Assembly (NCBI GenBank): GCA_033763895.1
Contig: JANRJQ010000010.1
Span: forward strand, 438,146-502,145
Origin: Chloroherpetonaceae bacterium
Lineage (GTDB): Bacteria; Bacteroidota; Chlorobiia; Chlorobiales; Thermochlorobacteraceae
Direction: 5' to 3'
DNA: 64,000 nt
Positions within the stretch are counted from its first letter, which is position 1, and each line of letters starts with the position of its first letter. The notes below the pieces were generated by a model that was given only the letters and a program-made list of their open reading frames with translations, ran no database searches and had not been told where the DNA came from. Below, in pieces: positions 1-9,000 of this stretch. The position numbers and the translations under genes are program-made.

Positions 1-1
1 A

Positions 2-568
2 CAAAATTGGAATGCCCAGAGAATTTATTTCTATGAAGCATCTCCTTCAGTGACAACTCCAAGTTGGGATGGATCACCTTCAATGTCTTCAATGGGCAAT
101 GGGTGGTTTTCTTACACAATTCCTTCTGTTACGAGTATTAGAGTAATTTTTCGGGATAATGCAAATAATCAGATTCCTGCATCTCTTCAACCCGGTTTTA
201 TAAGAACTGCTTCCGGATGGTACGATGGGACAACAAATTCTTGGACTGACTCGAGCCCACTTAGCACACCAAGACAAAGAGAAATCGAAATGAAAGTTGA
301 GTTGCTTCAGAATTATCCTAATCCTTTTAATCCATCCACATTTATCACTTACCAACTTACAGAACCTTCAGTTGTAAATTTGGAGATATTCGACGTTTTT
401 GGTAGAAAAGTTGTAACATTAGTTAACCGTCTTCAAGGTTTAGGAAGATACAGCGTAAGATTTGATGCGTCGGAGCAAAAACTAAGTAGCGGGACATATT
501 TTTATCGGATAAATACAAAAGGAACCAAGTCATTTTCAAAAACGCTTAAAATGACTTTGGTGAAATAA
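2..568 (+). CDS. C-terminal part of a secreted starch-binding protein (probable amylase) with T9SS sorting domain (5' partial)
   Basis: The reading frame is open from base 2, so the gene begins outside the window and only about 188 C-terminal residues are visible. The first ~75 resemble a CBM26-type starch-binding module: an aromatic IYFYEA strand, a W-D-G-S motif, SMGNGWFSYTIP, a VIFRDN strand followed by NQIP, and GWYDG. The last ~85 residues form a type A T9SS sorting domain with the signature NYPNPFNPST, then the IFDVFGRKV and GTYFYRI strands and a basic end. The inference is an extracellular glycoside hydrolase of the alpha-amylase kind, exported by Sec and then by T9SS and attached to or released from the cell surface. 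The catalytic domain is not visible, so the enzyme identity is a guess; the sorting domain is near certain. SprA, a T9SS core component, lies at the other end of the window. Confidence 0.8.
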   Translation, partial: QNWNAQRIYFYEASPSVTTPSWDGSPSMSSMGNGWFSYTIPSVTSIRVIFRDNANNQIPASLQPGFIRTASGWYDGTTNSWTDSSPLSTPRQREIEMKVELLQNYPNPFNPSTFITYQLTEPSVVNLEIFDVFGRKVVTLVNRLQGLGRYSVRFDASEQKLSSGTYFYRINTKGTKSFSKTLKMTLVK

Positions 569-587
569 GCAACAGAATGAATTTTTT

Positions 588-597
588 TGTTACTTTG
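588..597 (+). promoter_or_regulatory. Possible promoter -7 element before the MDR dehydrogenase gene
   Basis: The bases TTACTTTG resemble the Bacteroidota-type -7 element (TAnnTTTG) and lie about 35 bases before the ATG at 629. I see no clear -33 TTTG element at the right distance, so this is weak. Confidence 0.25.
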
Positions 598-628
598 TAT
601 TTTCAAAGAAACACAAAACCAAGATTCA

Positions 629-1630
629 ATGAAAGCGAGTGTATTAGAAGGCGCAGGTCACAAATTACGATTGCTTGAAGTTCCTGAACCATTGCCATCG
701 CCTAATGATGTTATCATTGAGTTGAAGGCTGCAGCTTTAAATCACCGTGATGTTTGGATTCAAAAAGGTCTCTATCCCGGTTTAAATTTGGCCGTAACCT
801 TGGGTTCAGATGGGTGTGGGGTCGTAAAAGCTTGTGGAAGTCAAGTAAGTGAAGAATGGTTAAACAAGGCGGTAATTATTAACCCAAGCATTGAATGGGG
901 AATCGATGAAAATGTTCATGATGCAAACTTTAAAATCTTAGGTTTACCTGAAGATGGTACTTTTGCTGAATGCGTTCGCGTTCCTTCCTCGAATATATAC
1001 CCTAAGCCAAAACATCTAACCTTTGAACAGGCTGCTGCACTTCCTTTAGCAGGTTTAACAGCATACAGAGCACTTTTTTCAAGAGCAAAATTGAAACCCG
1101 GAGAAAAAATACTTATTACTGGAATAGGTGGAGGTGCAGCCTTGATGGCGATGCAATTTGCTTTGGCTGCGAAAGCAAATGTTTATGTCACTTCAAGTTC
1201 AAATGAAAAGTTACAAAAAGCTGCACAATTTGGAGTTAAAGCTGGTTTCCTTTATACAGACTCTAAATGGCAAGAGAAAGTCATGAAAGAAGTGGAAGGT
1301 TTTGATGTTATAGTAGATAGTGCAGGTGGAGAAAATTTTGATAAACTGATTTCGCTTGCGAATCCAAGTGGTAGAATTGTAACATTTGGCGCCACTGCCG
1401 GAACCGTAAAAGAGATCAACATAAGAAAACTGTTTTGGAAACAACTTTCAATTTTAGGGACTACAATGGGCTCGGCGAATGATTTTGAGAATATGCTGAA
1501 ATTTGTAAAAAAACATAAAATCGTACCGATTATTGACAGCAATTTTCTTCTTCAAGAAGCTGAATTTGCAATGAGAAAGATGGAAAGAGGAGAGCAATTT
1601 GGAAAAATAGTTCTTAAAATAACTAACTAA
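629..1630 (+). CDS. Zinc-binding-type alcohol dehydrogenase / quinone oxidoreductase (MDR superfamily)
   Basis: A 333-residue medium-chain dehydrogenase/reductase. The N-terminal GroES-like domain has the family signature ALNHRDVWIQKG and GSDGCGVV. The Rossmann domain has LKPGEKILITGIGGGAALMA followed by a VDSAGG strand. The structural-zinc cysteine cluster of classical alcohol dehydrogenases is absent, which points to the NADPH:quinone-reductase side of the superfamily (YogA-like); the substrate is unknown. The frame is open upstream to a TTG at 587, but the family N-terminus MKA begins at the ATG at 629, so I chose that start. dps follows 18 bases later on the same strand, so the two are probably co-transcribed, and a redox-stress role would fit both. 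Confidence 0.85.
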   Translation: MKASVLEGAGHKLRLLEVPEPLPSPNDVIIELKAAALNHRDVWIQKGLYPGLNLAVTLGSDGCGVVKACGSQVSEEWLNKAVIINPSIEWGIDENVHDANFKILGLPEDGTFAECVRVPSSNIYPKPKHLTFEQAAALPLAGLTAYRALFSRAKLKPGEKILITGIGGGAALMAMQFALAAKANVYVTSSSNEKLQKAAQFGVKAGFLYTDSKWQEKVMKEVEGFDVIVDSAGGENFDKLISLANPSGRIVTFGATAGTVKEINIRKLFWKQLSILGTTMGSANDFENMLKFVKKHKIVPIIDSNFLLQEAEFAMRKMERGEQFGKIVLKITN

Positions 1631-1648
1631 AACAGAAGTGAGGGAAAT

Positions 1649-2131
1649 ATGTCAGTAGAAGTAAAGGTAAAACACACCACTGAAGTTGTTATACAAGCAA
1701 TTAACAGGCAAATTGCGAATACTTATTTGCTTTCAATTAAGTACAAGAAATTTCATTGGCATGTTTCGGGGCCATTCTTTAAGCAGTTGCATGATCTTTT
1801 TGATATGCACCACGGTCAATTATTGACGATAATCGATGATTTAGCCGAGAGATCAAGATCTATCGGAGGTCATCCAATTGCAACTGCAAGTGAATTCATA
1901 AACAATTCAGAACTCGAAGAAGCAATGGGTTATAACTTTTCACCCTTACAGATGGTTGAAATGCTCTATTCCGATTCTGATCTTATCATCGATTCTCTTC
2001 ATGAAGATATCATTCAGGCAACCAATGATTCTGACCCCGGAACGGCAGATTTGTTTACAAGTATCGTTCAAACGATACAGAAGCAAGCTTGGTTTTTAGC
2101 AGAAACAAAAGCCCGTGGAACATTGCTTTAA
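1649..2131 (+). CDS. dps: Dps-family DNA-protection ferritin
   Basis: A 160-residue mini-ferritin, normal for the family. The ferroxidase signature is visible: H36 in KFHWHVSG, D52 in LFDMHH, and D63 and E67 in IIDDLAERSRSIGG, which match the inter-subunit iron site of Dps. Dps dodecamers oxidise and store iron using hydrogen peroxide and in many species coat DNA during starvation. The lysine-rich N-terminal tail of DNA-binding Dps is reduced here to a few lysines (K6, K8), so DNA binding is uncertain. A GAGGG Shine-Dalgarno-like stretch precedes the ATG. The gene lies 18 bases after the MDR dehydrogenase and is followed by a clear hairpin terminator. Confidence 0.92.
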   Translation: MSVEVKVKHTTEVVIQAINRQIANTYLLSIKYKKFHWHVSGPFFKQLHDLFDMHHGQLLTIIDDLAERSRSIGGHPIATASEFINNSELEEAMGYNFSPLQMVEMLYSDSDLIIDSLHEDIIQATNDSDPGTADLFTSIVQTIQKQAWFLAETKARGTLL

Positions 2132-2148
2132 TTTATTTTTCTCTATTA

Positions 2149-2175
2149 TGGCCTGCACGCGCAGGCCATTTTTAT
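2149..2175 (+). terminator. Rho-independent terminator after dps
   Basis: An 8-bp GC-rich perfect stem (TGGCCTGC / GCAGGCCA) with a four-base loop is followed by ATTTTTATTTT. It ends the dehydrogenase-dps unit 17 bases after the dps stop. Confidence 0.85.
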
Positions 2176-2190
2176 TTTCATTAGAATTTC

Positions 2191-3444
2191 ATGAGCTATA
2201 AATCAATATCTCGAATTTCACTTCTTTGTTTGATTTATATATCCTGTAACCCACCATCCCCATTCGTTCAGTTACCATTGAGCGATAAATCTGAAACACA
2301 TCGCATTATTCTTCAAGATAAACTTGATTCGTTGTTTCATAAGTATCAATGTTCCGGGTTAGTAATAACAATAACCAATAAAGACTCATTGATTTTTTCC
2401 TATGCAAATGGATATGCGAAAATGGGTGAAAAGAAGCCAATAACGCTTAACACATATTATCGAATTGCTTCAATCTCGAAAGTTTTCATTGCCCTAACGA
2501 TAAAAAAAATGGAAGTAGATGGACTTTTGAATTTAGAGGATGATGTTTCAAAATATTTAGGGTTCAAATTTAGAAATATCAAGAACCCAATGGTGCCGAT
2601 AAAACTGAAGTATCTTCTCAATCATACCTCCAGTCTTAAAGCAGATGAATCCATCGGATTGATTAATGGCGATGTTTATCGATCCCCACTAAAAGTTATT
2701 TTTGATTTTTCTGATAGTAAAAACAGGGATGCCATAAGCAGTTATTGGTCTGATACAAAACCCGGAGAGGAGTTTGCTTACTCTAATTTTGCATATCTCA
2801 TTTTGGCTTCTGTGATTGAGAAAGTTGTCAATTTTGACTTTAACGATTACTTAAAACAATCGATCTTTCTACCGATGAATTTGAAAGCAACCTTCAACCA
2901 AAGTGAGTTGGCGGATTCTTTGATAGGATATACCTATAGAAACATCGACGGAACTTGGGTTGCACAATCAGACAGCATTTATGTTAGCAAGCATAAAAAA
3001 AGACAATTTGGTGAAAATCTTATTGTGTATTCCCCAATGGGAGGACTTAGAATATCAGCTTTAGAACTTGCAAAAATTCAGAAAGAAATCCTGAACCTTA
3101 GTTCCAAAGGAAAAATATTTGGATTGCCAGAAAAATCTTTCAGAGAATTGATTCTGGATTCCATTGTTACAAAAGATAAAAGCTTTGAAATTTATTCACT
3201 TGGGTTTCATCATACAAAGCAATTGAACGTTGGAGAGAAATGGATTGGGCATCCCGGCGAGGCCTATGGTTTGTTAAGTGGTTGGTATTATTCTCCTGAA
3301 AAGTCCTTGGGAATCACCATCATTATTCCCGGTTCAACTTATCAATCAACGCAAACGGAATTTTACGACATAGAGAAATCGATTCACTCGCTGTTGATGA
3401 CCTATATCGATTTAATCGACAATCACGCGCCTAACCCGAGGTGA
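2191..3444 (+). CDS. Serine hydrolase of the beta-lactamase / class C PBP family
   Basis: A 417-residue PF00144-type protein. The motifs are SxxK at S94-K97 (RIASISKV), a YSN triad element in FAYSNFAY, and a GHPGEAYG box in the position of the KTG/HxG motif. The N-terminus is hydrophobic and ends in ISCN, a plausible but imperfect lipobox, so export as a lipoprotein is likely. Family members include DD-peptidases, esterases and D-aminopeptidases; the substrate cannot be told from sequence, and a true AmpC antibiotic-resistance role is not indicated. The 3' end overlaps the convergent alr gene by 33 bases, so the last codons of both genes share the same DNA. Confidence 0.85.
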   Translation: MSYKSISRISLLCLIYISCNPPSPFVQLPLSDKSETHRIILQDKLDSLFHKYQCSGLVITITNKDSLIFSYANGYAKMGEKKPITLNTYYRIASISKVFIALTIKKMEVDGLLNLEDDVSKYLGFKFRNIKNPMVPIKLKYLLNHTSSLKADESIGLINGDVYRSPLKVIFDFSDSKNRDAISSYWSDTKPGEEFAYSNFAYLILASVIEKVVNFDFNDYLKQSIFLPMNLKATFNQSELADSLIGYTYRNIDGTWVAQSDSIYVSKHKKRQFGENLIVYSPMGGLRISALELAKIQKEILNLSSKGKIFGLPEKSFRELILDSIVTKDKSFEIYSLGFHHTKQLNVGEKWIGHPGEAYGLLSGWYYSPEKSLGITIIIPGSTYQSTQTEFYDIEKSIHSLLMTYIDLIDNHAPNPR

Positions 3445-4608
3445 TACCGAACTAATCAATTCATAACTAATACTTCCAGCTTTTTTTGAAATCTTATCAA
3501 CATGTATTTCAGGATGACTCCATCCAAAAATGGTTGCGATATCGCCTTCGTTTATACTTGCATCATTTTCAAGGTTAACCATCATTTGATCCATAGTAAT
3601 GATTCCCACTTGATTGAAAATTTTCCCATTAATAAGTACTTTCAAATTATTTGATAACAGCCTTGGTATGCCATCGGCATATCCAATCGAGATCGTTGCA
3701 ATTCGTGTTCTTCTCCAAGCTTTCCATTTCCTTCCATAACTAACAGTAGTGCCCTTTTCAATCCATTTAGTAAAAGTAACCTTAGATTGAAGTTGCATAA
3801 CCGGTCGAAAATTAAAGCTATTTGACGGAGTATAAAATGGGATTATTCCATACAATAAGATTCCGGGTCGTACCGCATCTAAATGAGTTTCGCGATCACT
3901 GATAATTGCTCCACTATTGGCGCAGTGTTTCATAAAAGGGACTTGAATAGATTGTTCAATAGAACTACAAACCTCCAAAAAAAGCGCCAATTGTTTTCTT
4001 GTAAATGCTAAATCTTCACCACTTGATGCAAAATGTGTATAAACACCCCGTAAGTTTAAATACTTCGAGCTATGAATTAACTCTGCAATCTTCATTGCTT
4101 CTTTTGGGTTGCATCCTAAGCGGCTCATTCCGGTGTCTATTTTAAGATGAACATTCAAAACTTTTAAATTTGAAGCCGTAATAGACTCAGCAAAACGGAG
4201 CGATTCAAAACCCGTGATTGTTGCTTCGATATCATGTTTTAAGTAAAATGGAATTTGATCTGGTAGGGGGGCTGAAAATGCCAGAATTTTGGGTGTTGTT
4301 GTAAACTTAATTGAATTTTTCTTTTGCAAAAAGTAACGAAGCAGAATTCCCTCGTTAACATTAGCAACACCAAAATAGTCGATGTTAGATTCAATGAGTG
4401 ACGGTATAACTGCATCAATTGAGTGTCCGTATGCGTTTGCTTTAACAACTGCGATGATTTTACATCGAGATTCAAGATGTTGACGAATATGATCAACGTT
4501 ATGTATAAGATTTCGTTTTGAAATAAAAGCTTCTGTAAGTTGCTCATCAGGTAATGAATATCGTTCAGTTAACCCTTCTGCAAGTATGTCTATATCTTCG
4601 ACAGCCAA
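3412..4608 (-). CDS. alr: Alanine racemase
   Basis: A 398-residue fold-type III PLP enzyme making D-alanine for peptidoglycan. The PLP lysine is K56 in VVKANAYGHS. Also visible are KIDTGMSRLG, the second catalytic tyrosine in the ISIGYADG motif and DQMMVNL near the C-terminus. The start is uncertain: the frame is closed by a stop about 18 bases upstream and the only initiation codon in front of the conserved region is a TTG at 4608, with no clear Shine-Dalgarno. It is the last gene of a ferredoxin-deoC-alr unit (23-base gap after deoC). A PG-linked hydrolase gene faces it and overlaps its 3' end. Confidence 0.93.
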   Translation of the reverse strand: MAVEDIDILAEGLTERYSLPDEQLTEAFISKRNLIHNVDHIRQHLESRCKIIAVVKANAYGHSIDAVIPSLIESNIDYFGVANVNEGILLRYFLQKKNSIKFTTTPKILAFSAPLPDQIPFYLKHDIEATITGFESLRFAESITASNLKVLNVHLKIDTGMSRLGCNPKEAMKIAELIHSSKYLNLRGVYTHFASSGEDLAFTRKQLALFLEVCSSIEQSIQVPFMKHCANSGAIISDRETHLDAVRPGILLYGIIPFYTPSNSFNFRPVMQLQSKVTFTKWIEKGTTVSYGRKWKAWRRTRIATISIGYADGIPRLLSNNLKVLINGKIFNQVGIITMDQMMVNLENDASINEGDIATIFGWSHPEIHVDKISKKAGSISYELISSVSPRVRRVIVD

Positions 4609-4631
4609 AATGATATCGTTTAAGGTTCAAT

Positions 4632-5465
4632 TTAGTAGTTTGATCCGGTCTCTGAAGGAGTCGTTTTACATGATGCTTCTTGAACAATTTTTACACTAGC
4701 CGAAGCTCCTATTCTGGTAGCCCCATACTCAATCATTTTTTTGGCGGTCGTATAATCCCTTACCCCCCCCGATGCTTTTATTCCAAAACCCTCACCAACT
4801 GCCATTCGCATAAGTTTAATATCTTCTACAGTAGCGCCACCTTTAGAAAAACCTGTTGATGTTTTAACAAAATCTGCACCAGCGTTTTTACATAAGATTG
4901 AAGCAATGATCTTTTCTTGATCCGTCAATAAAGTCGTTTCGATAATTACTTTGACCAAAGCGTGATGTTTTTTTGCTGTTTCGACAACAATCTGAATATC
5001 TGATTCTACCAAATCATAATTTTTAGATTTGATTTCCCCAATGTTTACAACCATATCTATTTCAGTTGCGCCGTCATTACAAGCTAAGTCTGTTTCAAAT
5101 GCTTTTACTTTGCTATGTGTAGCACCTAAAGGAAACCCAACTACAGTACAGACTTTGACATCTGTACCTTTAAGCATTGTAGCAGATAACTTAACAAAAT
5201 GAGGGTTTACGCAAACTGAAGCGAATCCATTCTCCTTGGCTTCTAAACAAAGTGCAATGATTTCATCTCTTGAAGCATCTGGTTTTAAGAGTGTATGATC
5301 GATGTACTTTGCAAAGGCAAAATTTGGGATGCAAATATTTTCTTTAAGACAAATACGATCTGCTCCAGAGTCAACATAGTTTTTAACTTCTGTTGAAGCT
5401 TTCTTGGCATCGATTCCAATTGCTCTTTTGAGTACATTATGTGCGGCTAAGTATGTAGCGTTCAT
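4632..5465 (-). CDS. deoC: Deoxyribose-phosphate aldolase
   Basis: A 277-residue class I aldolase that cleaves 2-deoxyribose-5-phosphate to glyceraldehyde-3-phosphate and acetaldehyde in deoxynucleoside breakdown. The Schiff-base lysine is K201 in [11 protein letters not shown], with the helper residues D137 (EIDMVVNIG) and K230 ([10 protein letters not shown]). It has a ~45-residue N-terminal extension before the core IDHTLLKP motif, as seen in longer DeoC forms. The start codon overlaps the stop of the upstream ferredoxin gene (ATGA), which indicates translational coupling. A run of eight G on the coding strand (plus-strand 4763-4770) lies in the SGGV codons. Confidence 0.94.
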   Translation of the reverse strand: MNATYLAAHNVLKRAIGIDAKKASTEVKNYVDSGADRICLKENICIPNFAFAKYIDHTLLKPDASRDEIIALCLEAKENGFASVCVNPHFVKLSATMLKGTDVKVCTVVGFPLGATHSKVKAFETDLACNDGATEIDMVVNIGEIKSKNYDLVESDIQIVVETAKKHHALVKVIIETTLLTDQEKIIASILCKNAGADFVKTSTGFSKGGATVEDIKLMRMAVGEGFGIKASGGVRDYTTAKKMIEYGATRIGASASVKIVQEASCKTTPSETGSNY

Positions 5466-5764
5466 TCGTTTTTGTATAATTTGATGGTAAGATGTTCTAT
5501 AGAGTCACGGTTTCCAAGCAGATATAGAAGATATTCTTCAGCATCTTGATCACTTTTAAGTTGTAACCATACACCCTCGGGATAAGAAACACTTGAAGGT
5601 GCAAAGTCGCATGCATCTAAACAACCTGATTTATTTGCTCTAAATAGATCTGTAAGATGAAGCTCTTTAAGTCGCCTTTTCAAATACAATTGAACTTGTT
5701 CACTTTGATGCTTTCCACAATGTTTTTCGTTGAGACAAATAAAAAGGTGTGACCTAAATCTCAT
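5462..5764 (-). CDS. Thioredoxin-like [2Fe-2S] ferredoxin domain protein
   Basis: A 100-residue protein with the four cysteines of the thioredoxin-fold [2Fe-2S] ferredoxins: C10, C16, C48 and C52 ([11 protein letters not shown] and [11 protein letters not shown]). The segment [10 protein letters not shown] after the second pair is also typical of this (2Fe-2S) ferredoxin domain family, as in NuoE-type and CbiX-associated proteins. It is a presumed electron carrier with unknown partner. It is the first gene of the unit with deoC and alr; the ATGA overlap with deoC shows coupling, although no functional link between the three genes is obvious. Confidence 0.85.
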   Translation of the reverse strand: MRFRSHLFICLNEKHCGKHQSEQVQLYLKRRLKELHLTDLFRANKSGCLDACDFAPSSVSYPEGVWLQLKSDQDAEEYLLYLLGNRDSIEHLTIKLYKNE

Positions 5765-6041
5765 GAGACATAATTTTTATATTGATTCAATCTGTAATCA
5801 AAGGCGAAAATATGCTATCTTCGCGAAAGATACTCGAGGTTTATGCTATTGAAAAGAACACAATCATATTTTAAAGTGGGTATAACCTTTGGACATTGTC
5901 AGTTTTTGCTTAAATTGAATCGTTATTGAAATCAAACCAAGTGCTTGCGATTGACATCTTTACAAGCACTGCTTTCACCAAATGGTATTATCCGTGTAAG
6001 CAACCTGTAAACACTGTCACCTCAACTAAATCATTCCAGCT
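5765..6041. other. Divergent intergenic region with hairpins, before the large envelope locus
   Basis: This 277-base gap separates the minus-strand ferredoxin gene from the plus-strand 1276-residue protein and must hold the promoters for both. It has an inverted repeat TATCTT/AAGATA around CGCGA at 5816-5832 and an 8-bp perfect repeat AGTGCTTG / CAAGCACT at 5940-5970 with a 15-base loop. The TATCTTCG at 5816 resembles a -7 element (TAnnTTTG); the same ten bases TATCTTCGCG recur at 38554 before typA. I see no ORF with coding character. Confidence 0.5.
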
Positions 6042-9000
6042 TTGAAGCGAGTTTTATTCATCTCTTTTATCCTCTTTTTTGTTGTGTGCGGCGAGGTCGC
6101 CTATACACAAACAATTCAGGAAGGCCAAGAGGTTTCTGGTGCTGTAACTACCTCTGCTCAAAATGATCGTTTTTACTTTTATGACCTCCTATCAAAACAA
6201 AAATTCCTTTCGAGTTTAAGTGCGAGTATTCAAACAATTTCTGAAACTGTAAATAAAAAAGGTTTAGAACCAAAATCATCGTCTTCATATCTAACCGTTG
6301 ATGATTTTATTCTAAATAGAGCGAAACGAAAAAACGAGATTGATAGCCTAATTGAGTTGAATAACCTTACTGTTAATCAACTTGAAAAGTCAAAATCTGA
6401 AATTGAACAAATTTTAACTCTAGAATCTTTAAACTCATCGACTACTGCTAAAAGTAAAAATCTTAAGAAAAGATTAGAGGCAATTGAAAAGCAAGTCTTA
6501 AGTCTCAAGAATCAAGTCGCCGGATTGAAAAGTGAACAAGACAGTTTGTTTTCAGCCACTTCGAATTTCGTACCATTCCAAGAGCGGTATCGAGACCGAT
6601 GGAGAAAGAGGCTAAACAAAGCAGCAGAAACCCCAAAACCACTTCCAGATATTGAACAAGAAGTTAAATCTTTTAGTGAAACTCAGTCGGACTTTAGAGC
6701 AATTACAAATACGGCTCAAAATCGTGGAGTTTCTTTAGAGTCAATTAATTCAGAAGTTTCTACCCTTGAATCCGAAATAGAAGCAAACGCGTCGCTGTCT
6801 CAAGAAATTTTAGCGCTCTTAAGCAGACTAAAAAAAGGTAAGGAATCAGCAGAGCTTGATATTGCAAGACTAAAATTCAAGAGATCCCCTCAATTAGGTA
6901 GAAGAGAAAGTCTGCTTGCAGAAGGTGAAGAGCCATTCCAAAAGCTAATTCGCGACTATGTGAACGACTTTGGAGCCGCTCAAAAAATTAGTACCGCTGA
7001 CTTCGGATATGAAAATGGTCCTAAAGGTTCTTATCATAATTTTCAATCTAAGGAAGATTATGATCGCTTTTTGGAATACGCTAAGTTTTATAATGAAGCA
7101 AACCTTTTAAGGTCGGCAAGAAGAGCGATATTATTCAAAGGATCAACGGATTTGATGTTTGATCTTTTATCGATTGAACTGGCTTCAGCGACGAAAACAT
7201 ACATCGAGGGTGACTTCCTGACTTCAAGACTTCTTTTCTCAGATATTTATAATGAGTACTCCACTGTTTTTGTTGATCGTCCTGATAATGCAGATTCTAC
7301 AGTTTCTCAATCAACAGGACTAAGACTTGATGATGTCTTGTTCTATTTGGCAGAATCAAACTTTGGGGCTCGATTTTACACTGAGGCTAGAAAAAATTAC
7401 GAGCTTTTAATCAATGAGTACCCTGAATCAGAATATGCCTCTAAATCAGTTTATAGAATTCTTTTTACGGACTATGTTCTTGACGAATTTGAAAAATTTG
7501 AACAAGACTTAGATGCATATTTAATAACCCCTTCATTTGTAGAAAACATCAAAGTTTCTAATCAATTCTTAAAGCAAATTAGAAACAGTTTAACAGAGTT
7601 AGAGGCTCAGAAATTTAACCTAGAATATGAACTTTCTTCCCTTTCTACACTAAAAGATGAATTGGTTGAATCATTGGCTGAAAGTCCGTCAAATACCACC
7701 TTTACAAGCCAAATCCAATCTGATATTGATCTTGCAGAAGTTGAAAGTAAGTCTGTTCAAGAGAAAATTACACTTTTAAGGGTAAGAATTGATAGTGTGC
7801 GTAAATATATTGGAAGGCAACGTTCACAATTGAACTCTAGTATCCGAGCGACAGTTCCCGAAAATTATCTAAATGATTATGGAAGAATTTTCTTATTAAC
7901 ATCAATGGCTTTTTATCGTGATAAACAGTATCAAAAAGCTCTTGATTACCTAGATTTGATTTTTGAAGAATCCTCCGTCAGGAAAGAAGCGGAATATGTT
8001 TCAGGCTTAATTTATCTTGCTCTGAACGATAATGATCAAGCAAAGAGATATTTTTTCAGAACGATCGAAAGAGTTGGCGATTTCCCAGAAACAAAGGGAA
8101 AATCAAAAACATATCAAATGTCAGACATCGACGATGCAGTTTTACTGAACTCAACTTATCTTCAACTTGCAAATATCCACTATTCGGTCGGAACAAAGCT
8201 AACTCAGAAAATTGATGACTTGAGTACCCTCAGTGGGGCTTCGCAATTGGTCGCTGATTCCCTCCTTCAATTGCAATTTGTAAGAATGACTCAGGGAAGC
8301 CAATTTATCGAATACCAAAATCAGATTAGAAGAATCTTAAATAGGATTTCAGTTCAAGATACTTTGCTTAAGAATCTAAGTGAGCAAATGGATAAAGAAC
8401 TTCAAGCAAACGCGGAGTCTGAAGGATTCGTATCTGAATACTTGCAAAATCTTAACGAAGCCAATGGTGTAATCGATGAAGAGTCTTCAAAAGTAGAGGA
8501 ATTGTATTCAAACTTACAGGAAAATAAAGATGATGGAAAAGATGTTTCGCGGTCAATCCGGAAAATTAGAGAACTTTTAGAAAGAACACGTGAGAAACTT
8601 GTTAATGCAAAAACAGGTCTTTACAAAAAAATAGCCTCTGCAGAATTTCTTAAGGCAGAAACTTATTTTGGTAAAGTTGCATCCAGATACCAAGACAAAG
8701 ATTTGGCCGAACTCGGCAGAATTTGGTCAACATTTAGAGTTGGAGATTACAAGAGCGCTCAGAAAGATTTAGAAAATTATTTGGTTCGGTACCAAGAGTC
8801 AAATAAGGTTTATCAGGCTTCATTTTTAGCTGGTTATATTAAGCAATCAATTCGACCAAATGACCCTGCGGTCACTCTTCCAGATTATAGTTTTGTTTTT
8901 AATGGGTCATTGGTTTACAAGTACATAGAAAGATTGATGGCTATTAAAACACAACTCCTTCAATCAAGGTCTCAAATGAATTCGGTTTATTTGAATGCTT

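Noticed and set aside
2191-3444. Beta-lactamase-family protein as an antibiotic-resistance gene
   Set aside because: The motifs only place it in the broad serine-hydrolase family, which includes many esterases and peptidases; nothing points to AmpC.
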